A DNA stretch of 64,000 nt, taken from positions 186,001 to 250,000 of the forward strand of contig NZ_JODS01000006.1 in the NCBI RefSeq assembly GCF_000718025.1, given 5' to 3'. Under the pieces are notes generated by a model. It was not told the DNA's origin. It did not search any database and saw only the letters and a list, made by a program, of their open reading frames with translations. The translations under genes were made by a program, and so were the position numbers. Every line of letters begins with the position of its first letter. Within the stretch, counting starts at the first letter, position 1. Below are positions 7,381 through 16,198 of this stretch, in pieces. The DNA comes from Kitasatospora purpeofusca (GTDB taxonomy: Bacteria; Actinomycetota; Actinomycetes; Streptomycetales; Streptomycetaceae).

Positions 7381-9180
7381 GTGCGCTCAACGCGTACCCC
7401 CGGGCCCCGTCCCGTCCCCCCACCCTTTTCGCTTTTGGCCCTCCAGCGCAACGACGCGCCTCCAGACCACCAGGAGATCGCCATCACCGCATCCGACCCC
7501 GCCCCGACCACGGGCGGCAACCCCAGCGCGGGGACGGCGACACCGGCCGTCGAACTGCGCGGCATCACCAAGCGCTTCCCCGGCGTCGTGGCCAACCACG
7601 ACATCAACCTCACCGTCCGCACCGGCACCGTGCACGCCCTCATGGGCGAGAACGGCGCCGGCAAGTCGACGCTGATGAAGATCCTCTACGGCATGCAGAA
7701 GCCGGACGAGGGCACCATCGCGATCAACGGCGAGCAGTGCGAGTTCAACACCCCCGGCGAGGCCATCGCGCGCGGCATCGGCATGGTGCACCAGCACTTC
7801 ATGCTCGCCGACAACCTCACCGTGTGGGAGAACGTCGTCCTCGGCGGCGAGCACCTGTACGGCATCGGCGGCAAGGCCAAGGCGAAGATCAAGGAGATCT
7901 CCGACCAGTACGGCCTGGGCGTGCGCCCGGACGCCCTGGTCGAGGACCTCGGCGTGGCCGACCGCCAGCGGGTCGAGATCCTCAAGGTGCTCTACCGCGG
8001 CGCCAAGATCCTGATCCTCGACGAGCCCACCGCGGTGCTCGTCCCGCAGGAGGTCGACGCCCTGTTCGACAACCTGCGGGAGCTGAAGTCCGAGGGCGTC
8101 ACCGTCATCTTCATCTCGCACAAGCTGCACGAGGTGCTCTCGGTGGCCGACGCGATCAGCGTCATCCGCCGCGGCACCACCGTCGGCGACGCGGACCCGA
8201 AGAGCGTCACCGCCCGCCAGCTCGCCGAGCTGATGGTCGGTGCCGAGCTCCCCTCCCCGGAGAGCCGCGAGTCCACCGTCACCACCGACGAGATGCTGCG
8301 CGTCGAGGGCCTGCGGATCGCCAAGACCGACGCCGAGGGCATCGAGCGCGTCGTCCTGGACGACATCTCGCTGCGCATCCACAAGGGCGAGATCCTCGGC
8401 ATCGCCGGCGTCGAGGGCAACGGCCAGGCCGAACTGGTCGAGGCCGTGATGGGGATGCTGCCGCTGGACGGCGGCACCGTCACCCTGGACGGCAAGGACC
8501 TCTCCGGCACCCTCACCCGGGCCCGCCGCGAGGCCGGCATCGGCTACATCCCCGAGGACCGCCACCGGCACGGCCTGCTGCTGGAGGCCCCGCTCTGGGA
8601 GAACCGGATCCTCGGCCACGTCACCGAGCGGCCCAACTCCAAGGGCGTGCTGCTCGACCCGGCCGCCGCCCGCAAGGACACCCAGCGGATCGTCGAGGAG
8701 TACGACGTCCGCACCCCCGGCATCGAGGTCACCGCGGCCTCCCTCTCCGGCGGCAACCAGCAGAAGCTGATCATCGGCCGCGAGATGAGCCACGAGCCCA
8801 AGCTGCTCATCGCCGCCCACCCCACCCGCGGTGTGGACGTCGGCGCCCAGGCGCAGATCTGGGAGCACATCCGGGTCGCCCAGCGGGCCGGCCTCGCCGT
8901 GCTGCTGATCTCGGCCGACCTGGACGAGCTGATCGGCCTCTCCGACACCATCCGGGTGATCTACCGCGGCCGGCTGGTCGCCGACGCCGACCCGGCCACC
9001 GTGACCGCCGAGGACCTCGGCACCGCGATGACCGGTGCCGCCCAGGGCCACATCGAGTCCGAGCCGGAAGCGGTCGCCGAGGCGCAGGCCCTGGCGGCCG
9101 AGGGGACCGAGGCGCAGTCCGCGGCCCCGACCGACACCGCCCCCACCGACACCGCCGACGACCAGCAGGCGGGGGAGTAG
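7381..9180 (+). CDS. Nucleoside ABC transporter ATP-binding protein (two ATPase domains)
   Basis: About 599 residues with two fused ATPase domains, as in RbsA/XylG-like and BMP-type importers. Domain 1 has Walker A GENGAGKST and Walker B ILILDEPTAVL. Domain 2 has a degenerate Walker A (GVEGNGQAELV), the signature LSGGNQQK and LLIAAHPTRGVD in place of a canonical Walker B. It powers uptake through the two permeases that follow. The start is uncertain: GTG 7381 has GGGAGGGG at 7364-7371, but conserved sequence begins only near ELRGITKRFPG (about 7552). An ATC codon at 7480 (ATC ACC GCA TCC) has CAGGAG exactly 6 nt upstream and may be the true start. Confidence 0.92.
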   Translation: MRSTRTPGPRPVPPPFSLLALQRNDAPPDHQEIAITASDPAPTTGGNPSAGTATPAVELRGITKRFPGVVANHDINLTVRTGTVHALMGENGAGKSTLMKILYGMQKPDEGTIAINGEQCEFNTPGEAIARGIGMVHQHFMLADNLTVWENVVLGGEHLYGIGGKAKAKIKEISDQYGLGVRPDALVEDLGVADRQRVEILKVLYRGAKILILDEPTAVLVPQEVDALFDNLRELKSEGVTVIFISHKLHEVLSVADAISVIRRGTTVGDADPKSVTARQLAELMVGAELPSPESRESTVTTDEMLRVEGLRIAKTDAEGIERVVLDDISLRIHKGEILGIAGVEGNGQAELVEAVMGMLPLDGGTVTLDGKDLSGTLTRARREAGIGYIPEDRHRHGLLLEAPLWENRILGHVTERPNSKGVLLDPAAARKDTQRIVEEYDVRTPGIEVTAASLSGGNQQKLIIGREMSHEPKLLIAAHPTRGVDVGAQAQIWEHIRVAQRAGLAVLLISADLDELIGLSDTIRVIYRGRLVADADPATVTAEDLGTAMTGAAQGHIESEPEAVAEAQALAAEGTEAQSAAPTDTAPTDTADDQQAGE

Positions 9181-9184
9181 CCAC

Positions 9185-10342
9185 ATGACCAGTCCCAACC
9201 CCGCCGCCAAGCCCGCGCGGGCGAAGCGGTTCGACGGCGAGAAGATCGTCCTCGCCCTCGCAGCTCCGGTGCTCGCCGTGCTGCTGTCCGTCGTGATCTG
9301 TTCCGTCCTCCTGGCGACCTCGGGCAAGAACCCGTTCGACGCCTGGAACGTGATGATCACGTACGCGACCAAGTCGGACGGCCAGGTGGCCATCCTCAAC
9401 CGGTCCACCACGTACTACCTGGCCGCCGCGGCCGCCGCCTTCGGCTTCCGGATGAACCTCTTCAACATCGGTGTCGAGGGCCAGTACAAGGTCGCCGCGC
9501 TGTTCACGGCCTACATCGGCAGCCAGCTCGACCTGCCGTCGTTCATCCAGATCCCGCTGCTGCTGATCACCGCCATGCTGGTCGGCGGTCTGTACGCGAG
9601 CATCGCCGGTCTGCTGAAGGTCTTCCGCGGCGTCAGCGAGGTCATCTCGACCATCATGCTGAACGCCATCGCGGTCGCCATCGTCGGCCTGCTGCTCGTC
9701 CCCGGCATCTTCGCGCCGGAGAAGAAGGGCGCCAGCAACGCGATCCAGACCGCCCCGGTCTCGGAGTCCAGCCACTTCTTCGCGATCAACACCGACGGCG
9801 GCCCGCTCTACGGCTTCCTCTTCATCGCGATCCTGGTCGGCGTCGCCTTCCAGTTCACCCTGACCCGCACCCGCTTCGGCTTCGACCTGCGCGCCACCGG
9901 CCGCTCGGAGACCGCGGCCACCGCGTCCGGTGTGAACGTCAAGCGCATGATCGTCATCTCGATGGTGGTCTCCGGCGCGCTGGCCGGCCTGATCGGCCTG
10001 CCCGAGCTGCTGCAGAACTCGTACAACTACGGCCAGAGCTTCCAGGCGGGCCTCGGCTTCCTGGGCATCTCGGTCGCCCTGCTCGGCCGCAACAGCCCGA
10101 TCGGCATGGCCTTCGCGGCGGTGCTGTTCGCCTTCCTCGACGCGACCGGCGCCCAGCTGCCGCTCCAGGGCGGCTTCCCGTTCGAGATCGTCCCGGTCAT
10201 GCAGGGCACCATCGTCATCTGTGTCGTCGTCGCCTACGAGCTGGTGCGCCGCTACGGCCTCAAGCGCCAGCAGCAGAAGGTCGGCGCCGAGCTCGCCGCC
10301 CAGGCCGCCGCGGCCGCCGAGAAGAAGGAGGTGTCCGCATGA
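9185..10342 (+). CDS. Nucleoside ABC transporter permease 1
   Basis: 385 residues, 8-10 predicted membrane helices, of the branched-chain/ribose/nucleoside permease superfamily. FRMNLFNIGVEGQYKVAALF and FRGVSEVISTIMLNAIA are typical loop sequences of BMP-type nucleoside permeases. ATG 9185 lies 4 nt after the ATPase stop, with GGGGGAG upstream. The hydrophilic tail, rich in Lys and Ala, ends at a stop that overlaps the next start (ATGA), so translation of the two permeases is coupled. Confidence 0.93.
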   Translation: MTSPNPAAKPARAKRFDGEKIVLALAAPVLAVLLSVVICSVLLATSGKNPFDAWNVMITYATKSDGQVAILNRSTTYYLAAAAAAFGFRMNLFNIGVEGQYKVAALFTAYIGSQLDLPSFIQIPLLLITAMLVGGLYASIAGLLKVFRGVSEVISTIMLNAIAVAIVGLLLVPGIFAPEKKGASNAIQTAPVSESSHFFAINTDGGPLYGFLFIAILVGVAFQFTLTRTRFGFDLRATGRSETAATASGVNVKRMIVISMVVSGALAGLIGLPELLQNSYNYGQSFQAGLGFLGISVALLGRNSPIGMAFAAVLFAFLDATGAQLPLQGGFPFEIVPVMQGTIVICVVVAYELVRRYGLKRQQQKVGAELAAQAAAAAEKKEVSA

Positions 10343-11604
10343 GCACGGCCACCGCTGCCCGCGCCAAGGCGCCGGGTGCTCCCGCCAAGAAGCGCAAGAT
10401 GTCCTGGCCGGTGGTGCTGCTGCTGATCGCGGGCGCCCTGGTCCTCTTCTCGGTCGTCGGCGTCATCACCGGCAACCACTCGCTGACCTCCTCCGGTCAG
10501 GTCACCGCCGCGCTCAGCGCCGCCGTGCCGATCGGCATGGCCGGTCTCGGCGGTCTCTGGTCCGAGCGGGCCGGCGTCGTCAACATCGGCCTCGAAGGCA
10601 TGATGGTCGCCGGCACCTTCTGCGGCGCCTGGGGCGGCTACCTGGTCAACCCGTGGTTCGGCCTGGTGGCGGGCATGCTCGGCGGTGCGCTGGGCGGTCT
10701 GCTGCACGCCGTCATCACGGTGACCTTCGGCGTCGACCACATCGTCTCCGGTGTCGGCGTCAACCTGCTGATCCCCGGCATCTGCGCCTACGTCAACCGG
10801 ATCTACTACAAGGACTACATCTCCGCCGGTGCCGGCGCGAACCAGTCCCCGCCGGCCGATCCGCTGCCGTACATCACGATCCCCGGCCTCTCCTCGGGGC
10901 TGAAGGACATCGAGGCGCACCACTGGTTCGTGGTCTCGGACGTCGCCGGTGTGCTCGGCGGCCTGGTCACCAACATCTCGGTGGTCGTGCTGCTGGCCGG
11001 CGCGCTGATCGTGGCGAGCTACTTCGCCCTCTGGCGCACCGTGTTCGGCCTGCGGCTGCGCTCCTGCGGCGAGAACCCGACCGCGGCCGAGTCGCTGGGC
11101 GTCAACGTCTACAAGTACAAGTACCTCGCGGTCATCATGTCCGGCGCCTTCGCGGGCCTCGCCGGCGCGTACCTCTCGCTGGTCGCGGCCCACTTCTACA
11201 AGGACGGCCAGACCAACGGCCGAGGCTTCATCGGCCTCGCGGCGATGATCTTCGGCAACTGGATGCCGGGCGGCCTCGCCATGGGCGCCGGCCTGTTCGG
11301 CTTCACCGACAGCCTCCAGCTGCGCGACCCCGAGTCGGTGCACGCGCTGATCCTGGTGGTCGCCATCGCGATGGCGCTGCTGGCGGCCTGGCACCTGTAC
11401 CGCCGCAAGCACACCGCGGCCCTGATCTCGCTGGTGGTCTCCGGCGGCCTGTTCGCCTGGTACTTCACCACCGACGAGGTGCAGCGCCCGCTGATCGTCG
11501 CCACGCCGTACGTGATCACCCTGGTGGTGCTCGCGCTGGCCTCACAGCGGCTGCGGCCGCCGAAGGCGGACGGTCAGATCTACCGCAAGGGCCAGGGCAA
11601 GTGA
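10339..11604 (+). CDS. Nucleoside ABC transporter permease 2
   Basis: 421 residues, 9-11 predicted helices, paralogous to the previous gene and expected to form a heterodimeric pore with it. The conserved cytoplasmic stretch SERAGVVNIGLEGMMVAG (about residues 74-91) and LRSCGENPTAAESLGVNV are characteristic of this permease family. The start overlaps the preceding stop by 4 nt (ATGA) and its own stop overlaps the cdd start (GTGA), making a tightly coupled operon. The C terminus extends beyond the usual helices with two further hydrophobic segments (about residues 345-410). Confidence 0.93.
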   Translation: MSTATAARAKAPGAPAKKRKMSWPVVLLLIAGALVLFSVVGVITGNHSLTSSGQVTAALSAAVPIGMAGLGGLWSERAGVVNIGLEGMMVAGTFCGAWGGYLVNPWFGLVAGMLGGALGGLLHAVITVTFGVDHIVSGVGVNLLIPGICAYVNRIYYKDYISAGAGANQSPPADPLPYITIPGLSSGLKDIEAHHWFVVSDVAGVLGGLVTNISVVVLLAGALIVASYFALWRTVFGLRLRSCGENPTAAESLGVNVYKYKYLAVIMSGAFAGLAGAYLSLVAAHFYKDGQTNGRGFIGLAAMIFGNWMPGGLAMGAGLFGFTDSLQLRDPESVHALILVVAIAMALLAAWHLYRRKHTAALISLVVSGGLFAWYFTTDEVQRPLIVATPYVITLVVLALASQRLRPPKADGQIYRKGQGK

Positions 11605-12008
11605 CGTCCGCGGCCGAGGTGGCCGGGTCGGTCGACTGGGACGCGCTGCGGGCGGCGGCGCGCGAGGCGATGAGCCACGCGTACGCGCCGTACAGCAAGT
11701 TCCCGGTCGGCGCCGCCGCCCTGGTGGACGACGGCCGGACGGTCACCGGCTGCAACGTGGAGAACGCCTCGTACGGTCTGGCGCTGTGCGCCGAGTGCGG
11801 CCTGGTCTCCATGCTGCACGCGACCGGCGGCGGCCGGCTGACCGCGTTCACCTGTGTGGACGGGGCGGGCGAGCTGCTGATGCCGTGCGGCCGCTGCCGC
11901 CAGCTGCTGTACGAGCACGGCGGTCCGGACCTGCTGGTCGAGCTGCCCTCCGGGGTGCGGCCGATGAGTGAGGTCCTGCCCGACGCGTTCGGGCCGGAGC
12001 GCCTGTAG
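11601..12008 (+). CDS. cdd: Cytidine deaminase
   Basis: 135 residues, the usual size of the tetrameric enzyme. Deaminates cytidine and deoxycytidine to uridine and deoxyuridine. It shows the zinc-site motifs: CAEC (Cys ligand and catalytic Glu) near residue 63 and PCGRCRQ with two Cys ligands near residue 97, plus the substrate segment FPVGAAAL and GCNVENASYG. GTG 11601 overlaps the permease stop (GTGA), so it is translated with the importer and handles incoming cytidine at once. The operon is presumably controlled by the box at 6169-6180. Confidence 0.96.
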   Translation: MTSAAEVAGSVDWDALRAAAREAMSHAYAPYSKFPVGAAALVDDGRTVTGCNVENASYGLALCAECGLVSMLHATGGGRLTAFTCVDGAGELLMPCGRCRQLLYEHGGPDLLVELPSGVRPMSEVLPDAFGPERL

Positions 12009-12032
12009 GCGCGGCTCTGGCACTGCCGTTTG

Positions 12033-12044
12033 TTACGCGCGTAG
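12033..12044. promoter_or_regulatory. Nucleoside-regulon operator before deoA (TTACGCGCGTAG)
   Basis: Matches CTACGCGCGTAG at 11 of 12 positions. Its last three bases begin the hexamer TAGAGT (12042-12047), a plausible -10, so a bound repressor would cover the promoter. The deoA start lies about 95 nt downstream. Confidence 0.75.
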
Positions 12045-12138
12045 AGTGTCGCGAGTGGAGCCCTTCCGGGCCGACTCGCGGCACTCTTCGCCTTTTCCAC
12101 CTCGCATGTTGAACCTCTCTTGGAGCAATGGAGCATCC

Positions 12139-13416
12139 ATGGACGCCATCTCCGTCATCAGGACCAAGCGCGACCGCGGAGAGCTGAGCGATGCTCAGAT
12201 CGACTGGGTCATCGACGCCTACACCCGCGGGGAGGTCGCCGACGAGCAGATGTCCGCGCTGGCCATGGCCATCCTGCTGAACGGCATGAACCCGGGCGAG
12301 ATCAGCCGCTGGACGGACGCGATGATCCGCTCCGGCGTCCGGATGGACTTCTCCTCGCTGGCGCAGCCCACCAGTGACAAGCACTCCACCGGCGGCGTCG
12401 GCGACAAGATCACCCTGCCGCTCGCCCCGCTGGTCGCCGCCTGCGGCGCCTCGGTGCCGCAGCTGTCCGGTCGCGGCCTCGGCCACACCGGCGGCACCCT
12501 CGACAAGCTGGAGTCCATCCCCGGCTGGCGCGCCCTGCTCTCCAACGAGGAGATGCTCCAGGTGCTGCACGACGCCGGCGCGGTCATCTGCGCGGCCGGC
12601 GACGGCCTCGCCCCGGCGGACAAGAAGCTGTACGCCCTGCGCGACGTCACCGGCACCGTCGAGGCGATCCCGCTGATCGCCTCCTCGATCATGTCCAAGA
12701 AGATCGCCGAGGGCACCGGCGCGCTCGTCCTGGACGTCAAGGTCGGCTCCGGCGCGTTCATGAAGAACCTCGACGACGCCCGCGAGCTGGCCCGCACCAT
12801 GGTCGGCCTCGGCACCACCGCCGGCGTCAACACGGTGGCCCTGCTCACCGACATGTCCACCCCGCTCGGCCTCACCGCGGGCAACGCGCTGGAGGTCCGC
12901 GAGTCGGTCGAGGTGCTGGCCGGCGGCGGCCCCGCCGACGTCGTCGAGCTGACCCTGGCGCTGGCCCGCGAGATGCTCGCCGCGGCGGGCGTGCACGGCA
13001 AGGACCCGGCCGACGCGCTGAGGGACGGCTCCGCGATGGACCACTGGCGCCGCATGATCTCCGCCCAGGGCGGCGACGTGGACGCCCCGCTGCCGGTCGC
13101 CCGCGAGCAGCACGTCATCCCGGCCCCGGCCTCCGGTGTGCTCACCACCCTGGACGCCTACGCCGTGGGCGTCAGCGCCTGGCGCCTCGGCGCGGGCCGT
13201 GCCCGCAAGGAGGACCCGGTGCAGGCCGGCGCCGGCGTCGAGATGCACGCCAAGCCGGGCGACACCGTGGTGGCCGGCCAGCCGCTGCTGACCCTGCACA
13301 CCGACACCCCGGAGCGCTTCGAGTACGCGATCGAGGCCCTCACCGGCGGCATCGAGGTCTCCCCGGCCGGCACCGCGTTCACCCCGAACCCGATCGTGCT
13401 GGACCGCATCGCCTGA
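12139..13416 (+). CDS. deoA: Thymidine phosphorylase
   Basis: 425 residues. Splits thymidine (and usually deoxyuridine or uridine in this family) with phosphate to base and (deoxy)ribose-1-phosphate. The family signature SGRGLGHTGGTLDKLESIPG is at about residues 112-131, and SDKHSTGGVGDK near residue 80 is the phosphate-binding loop. ATG 12139 has GGAG at 12130-12133. The gene follows cdd by 130 bp but has its own operator box. Cytidine deaminated by Cdd therefore passes to DeoA. Ends at the hairpin 13426-13460. Confidence 0.97.
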   Translation: MDAISVIRTKRDRGELSDAQIDWVIDAYTRGEVADEQMSALAMAILLNGMNPGEISRWTDAMIRSGVRMDFSSLAQPTSDKHSTGGVGDKITLPLAPLVAACGASVPQLSGRGLGHTGGTLDKLESIPGWRALLSNEEMLQVLHDAGAVICAAGDGLAPADKKLYALRDVTGTVEAIPLIASSIMSKKIAEGTGALVLDVKVGSGAFMKNLDDARELARTMVGLGTTAGVNTVALLTDMSTPLGLTAGNALEVRESVEVLAGGGPADVVELTLALAREMLAAAGVHGKDPADALRDGSAMDHWRRMISAQGGDVDAPLPVAREQHVIPAPASGVLTTLDAYAVGVSAWRLGAGRARKEDPVQAGAGVEMHAKPGDTVVAGQPLLTLHTDTPERFEYAIEALTGGIEVSPAGTAFTPNPIVLDRIA

Positions 13417-13425
13417 CCACCGCCC

Positions 13426-13460
13426 CTGCGCACGTACGCCGCTCAGGCGTACGTGCGCAG
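13426..13460. terminator. Bidirectional terminator, deoA / Uma2 pseudogene
   Basis: Perfect 15-bp stem, CTGCGCACGTACGCC (13426-13440) and its complement (13446-13460), 5-nt loop. It stands 9 nt after the deoA stop and overlaps the last codons of the convergent Uma2 reading frame. Confidence 0.85.
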
Positions 13461-14003
13461 GACACCGGTGTCGAGCGTCCACGGGCCCACGGTGATCGTG
13501 TCCCCGAAGGCGAACTCCTTGCGCGAGGTGTAGCCGGGCTCGTCGTGGACGATGCCGGTGCCCTTGCGGGGGTCGACCAGCAAGTAGAGCGGGATGCCCA
13601 TGGCCGCGTGGTCGCGGACCTTGGCGTGATGGTCGGTCGCCGGATTCGCCATGGAGACGACCTCCACCACCAGCAGCACCTCGTGCGGCAGGAGAGCGGG
13701 TCCGTCGCTCTCCAACGCCGCTTCGGCGAACACCATCAGGTCGGGATTCCGGAGCCGGAGCCTGCCGCGGGCGGCGTCCTCCAGATCCGCTCCCCCGTGG
13801 GCGATGTGTCCGGGGTGGGTGCGGGGGAGCTAGGTGTTTAGTTGCCGCGCGATGTGGACGACCGCCCACTCGTGCCGTTCGACCGGTGGGAGTGCCAGTG
13901 TGATCATGCCGCCGGCGATCTCGACCTTCCCGACGCCGGGAATCCGCGGCAGCCGGTCGGCGCTCACCCGCAGCCGCGCGTACTCGGCGGGATCGATGCT
14001 CAT
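13443..14003 (-). pseudogene. Uma2-family (PD-(D/E)XK endonuclease-like) gene with internal amber codon
   Basis: One reading frame runs from the ATG at 14001-14003 to the stop at 13443, interrupted only by a TAG at 13830-13832 (codon 58). Before it: 57 residues beginning MSIDPAEYARLRVSADRLPR and ending VVHIARQLNT; after it: 128 residues beginning LPRTHPGHIAHGGADLEDA and containing NPDLMVFAE, LLVVEVVSMANPATDH and GIPLYLLVDP. These are the Uma2 landmarks (Asp and Glu-x-Val of the nuclease core), and the joined length of 186 codons is normal for the family. Amber for a CAG Gln codon is a single C-to-T change. The downstream part could restart at ATG 13736 (97 residues) but would lack the N-terminal half. 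Read as pseudogene, sequencing error, or less likely readthrough. Confidence 0.8.
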
Positions 14004-14033
14004 GGCCGGAGGGTACCGGGAACGGCAGCTGCC

Positions 14034-14711
14034 TCAGTCGGCGGCGGTGAGGGCGAGCTTCAGGAAGTCCTCGGGAGCCTCGCGGACGAGGTCGTGGCCG
14101 ACCGGGAGGGTGTGGACGGTCCAGGCCGGGTCGGTGCGCAGGCGGGCGAGGGTGTCGAGGAACGGGGTGTCCTCGAAGCGCTCCGCGTGCAGGTAGACCC
14201 GGGGGACGTCCAGGGCGTCGACGGCGCCGGTGAGGCGGATCCGCTGGAGCAGGGTGGCCAGCGGGTGCACGGTGGCGCGCGGGTCGAGGGCCGGGTGCAG
14301 GCCGACCAGGTTGCGGCCGCCGCCCGCCGCGGCGCCGGCCAGGTACCGCTGCTTCCAGACGTCGTTGACGATGTCGTACGCCGACTCGCCGTCGCGCGGC
14401 ACGAAGGCGTCCGCGTAGACCAGCCCGGCGATCCGCTCCGGGGCCCGGTCGGCGACGCCGGAGGCGACCATGCCGCCGTAGCTGTGCGAGACGAGGACGG
14501 CGTCGGTGACCTGTTCGGCCTCCAGCAGGCCGAGCACGTCCTGGATGTGCGTCCCCAGGTCGACGGCCAGGGTGTTGAGGTGGCCGCGCTCGCTCACCCC
14601 GGTCAGCGTCACCGGGTACACCTCGTGCCCGGCGGCCCGCAGCCCCTCGGTGAGCGGCCGGTACCACCAACCGCCGTGCAGGGCGCCGGGGATGAGGACG
14701 AAGGTGGCCAT
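14034..14711 (-). CDS. Alpha/beta hydrolase
   Basis: 225 residues, compact alpha/beta hydrolase. The nucleophile elbow is SHSYGG (Gly-x-Ser-x-Gly variant Ser-His-Ser-Tyr-Gly, Ser about residue 76), the oxyanion region is the N-terminal LIPGALHGGWWY, and a catalytic His is plausible in LPVGHDLVREAPEDF near the C terminus. No substrate can be inferred. The ATG at 14709-14711 has AAGGAACCACC upstream. A 14-bp inverted repeat lies 50-84 bp upstream, between this gene and the MFS transporter gene on the same strand. Confidence 0.85.
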   Translation of the reverse strand: MATFVLIPGALHGGWWYRPLTEGLRAAGHEVYPVTLTGVSERGHLNTLAVDLGTHIQDVLGLLEAEQVTDAVLVSHSYGGMVASGVADRAPERIAGLVYADAFVPRDGESAYDIVNDVWKQRYLAGAAAGGGRNLVGLHPALDPRATVHPLATLLQRIRLTGAVDALDVPRVYLHAERFEDTPFLDTLARLRTDPAWTVHTLPVGHDLVREAPEDFLKLALTAAD

Positions 14712-14760
14712 GGTGGTTCCTTTGCTCGCACTGTGCCGGGTGGGACGTGGACAAAGCTAC

Positions 14761-14795
14761 GGCGGATACCTGACAACGAACGTCAGGTATCCGCC
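14761..14795. terminator. 14-bp inverted repeat: terminator of the MFS gene or operator of the hydrolase
   Basis: Perfect arms GGCGGATACCTGAC (14761-14774) and GTCAGGTATCCGCC (14782-14795), 7-nt loop. It starts 10 bp after the MFS stop, which fits a terminator, but ends about 50 bp before the hydrolase start and its core ACCTGAC-N7-GTCAGGT also resembles a protein-binding palindrome. Confidence 0.6.
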
Positions 14796-14804
14796 GCAGA
14801 TCGT

Positions 14805-16094
14805 TCAGCGGGCCGCGCGGAGGGCGCCGCGGCGGGCGCCCGCGTGGGCCCGGTGGGTGGCGTAGAGGGTGACGCCCGCGGCCAGGGCCATGGCGGTCAG
14901 GCCGATGGTGGCGGCGCCCGGCCAGCCGGTCGCGTGGTAGGCGTCGGCGCCGATCGTGCCGCCCAGGCTGTTGCCCAGGTAGTAGGCGATCAGATAGAGC
15001 GCGGAGGCCTGGGCGCGGCCCTCGGTGGCGGTGCGGCCGACGGCCGAGGAGGCGGTGGCGTGCCCGGCGAAGAAGCCGGCGGTGATCAGTACCAGTCCGA
15101 GCAGTGCCGCGAGCAGCGAGTCGGCGAGGGAGAGCAGCAGCCCGACGGTGGTGGTGCCGATCGCGACGTACAGCGCGCCGCGGCGGCCGAGCCGGCCGGC
15201 CAGGCGTCCCGCCGCCGCCGAGGTGGCGGTGCCGACCAGGTAGACCACGAAGATCGAGGCGGCGACGGACTCCGGCAGGTGGAAAGGCGCGGCGATCAGC
15301 CGGTAGCCGATGGTGTTGTAGACGGCGCCGAAGACGGCCATGAACAGCAGCCCCAGCGCGTACAGCCGCAGCAGCAGCGGGTTGCGCAGGTGGCGGCCGA
15401 CGGTGCGGGCCAGGGCGCGGGCGTCCACCGGGGCCGGGGTGAAGTGGCGGGCGGCGGGGATCAGCAGCCGGAACGCCAGCACGGCCAGCAGGGCGAGGGC
15501 GGCGGAGGCGGCGAGCCCCCAGCGCCAGCCGAATCCGGCCGCGACCCAGCCGGAGAGCAGCCGGCCGCCCATGCCGCCGATGCTGTTCCCCGCCACGTAC
15601 AGCCCCATCGCCGAGGCCAGCGCGGAGGGGTGGACCTCCTCGGCGAGGTAGGCCATCGCGGTGGCCGGCAGCCCGGCGAGCGCGGCGCCCTGGAGGGCGC
15701 GCAGCACGACCAGGGTGGTGAGGTCCGGCGCGAACGGCAGGGCGAGGGCGAGGGCGGCGGCGGCCAGGGTGGAGGCCGTCATCACGGCGGTGCGGCCGTA
15801 GCGGTCGGAGAGCGCGCTCGCGGGGAGCAGGCCGAGGGCGAGGCCGAGGGTGGCGGCGGAGGCCGTCCAGCTGGCCTGCCCGGGGGTGAGGCCGAGGTCG
15901 CCCGAGAGGACCGGCAGCAGGCCCTGGGTGGAGTAGAGGAGGACGAAGGTCGCGATCCCGGCCGCGAACAGGGCGAGGTTGGCGCGGCGGAAGGAGCGCT
16001 GGCCGGGACGGTGGCGGTCGTCCTTGCGGAGGACGGCCGGCTGGGCGAGGGCGTCCGAGGTGGCCAAGGACGCCCCGGTACTGGAGGGCTGCAT
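14805..16094 (-). CDS. MFS transporter (drug/sugar efflux type)
   Basis: About 429 residues from ATG 16092-16094. Twelve hydrophobic segments, with a motif-A-like loop SALSDRYGRTAVM between helices 2 and 3 and the related GRLAGRLGRRGALY in the second half, place it in the major facilitator superfamily, probably the 12-helix efflux group. The upstream open frame could extend the N terminus, but the preceding 60 residues are not membrane-like. It is divergent from a LysR-type regulator 105 bp away, the classic arrangement for a regulated exporter. Substrate unknown. Confidence 0.85.
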   Translation of the reverse strand: MQPSSTGASLATSDALAQPAVLRKDDRHRPGQRSFRRANLALFAAGIATFVLLYSTQGLLPVLSGDLGLTPGQASWTASAATLGLALGLLPASALSDRYGRTAVMTASTLAAAALALALPFAPDLTTLVVLRALQGAALAGLPATAMAYLAEEVHPSALASAMGLYVAGNSIGGMGGRLLSGWVAAGFGWRWGLAASAALALLAVLAFRLLIPAARHFTPAPVDARALARTVGRHLRNPLLLRLYALGLLFMAVFGAVYNTIGYRLIAAPFHLPESVAASIFVVYLVGTATSAAAGRLAGRLGRRGALYVAIGTTTVGLLLSLADSLLAALLGLVLITAGFFAGHATASSAVGRTATEGRAQASALYLIAYYLGNSLGGTIGADAYHATGWPGAATIGLTAMALAAGVTLYATHRAHAGARRGALRAAR

Positions 16095-16121
16095 GACGTC
16101 GAAGGTAGAACTGTCGTACTG

Positions 16122-16166
16122 ATGCGTCCAATGCATGAACCGGCAATAATCCATACCTGGACGCAT
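16122..16166. promoter_or_regulatory. Candidate LysR-type operator in the MFS/LysR intergenic region
   Basis: Inverted 9-bp arms ATGCGTCCA (16122-16130) and TGGACGCAT (16158-16166) separated by 27 bp, in the 104-bp divergent promoter region. Widely spaced dyads in such a region fit autoregulation and target control by the adjacent LysR protein. Inferred; no binding data. Confidence 0.5.
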
Positions 16167-16198
16167 GAGCGGAGCGTACGGACGAGGGACGGGGTGCT

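Noticed and set aside
11848..16146. Open frame of 1432 codons on the minus strand
   Set aside because: Runs antisense or out of frame through deoA, the Uma2 locus, the hydrolase and MFS genes. Low-complexity Arg/Pro composition; a GC artefact.
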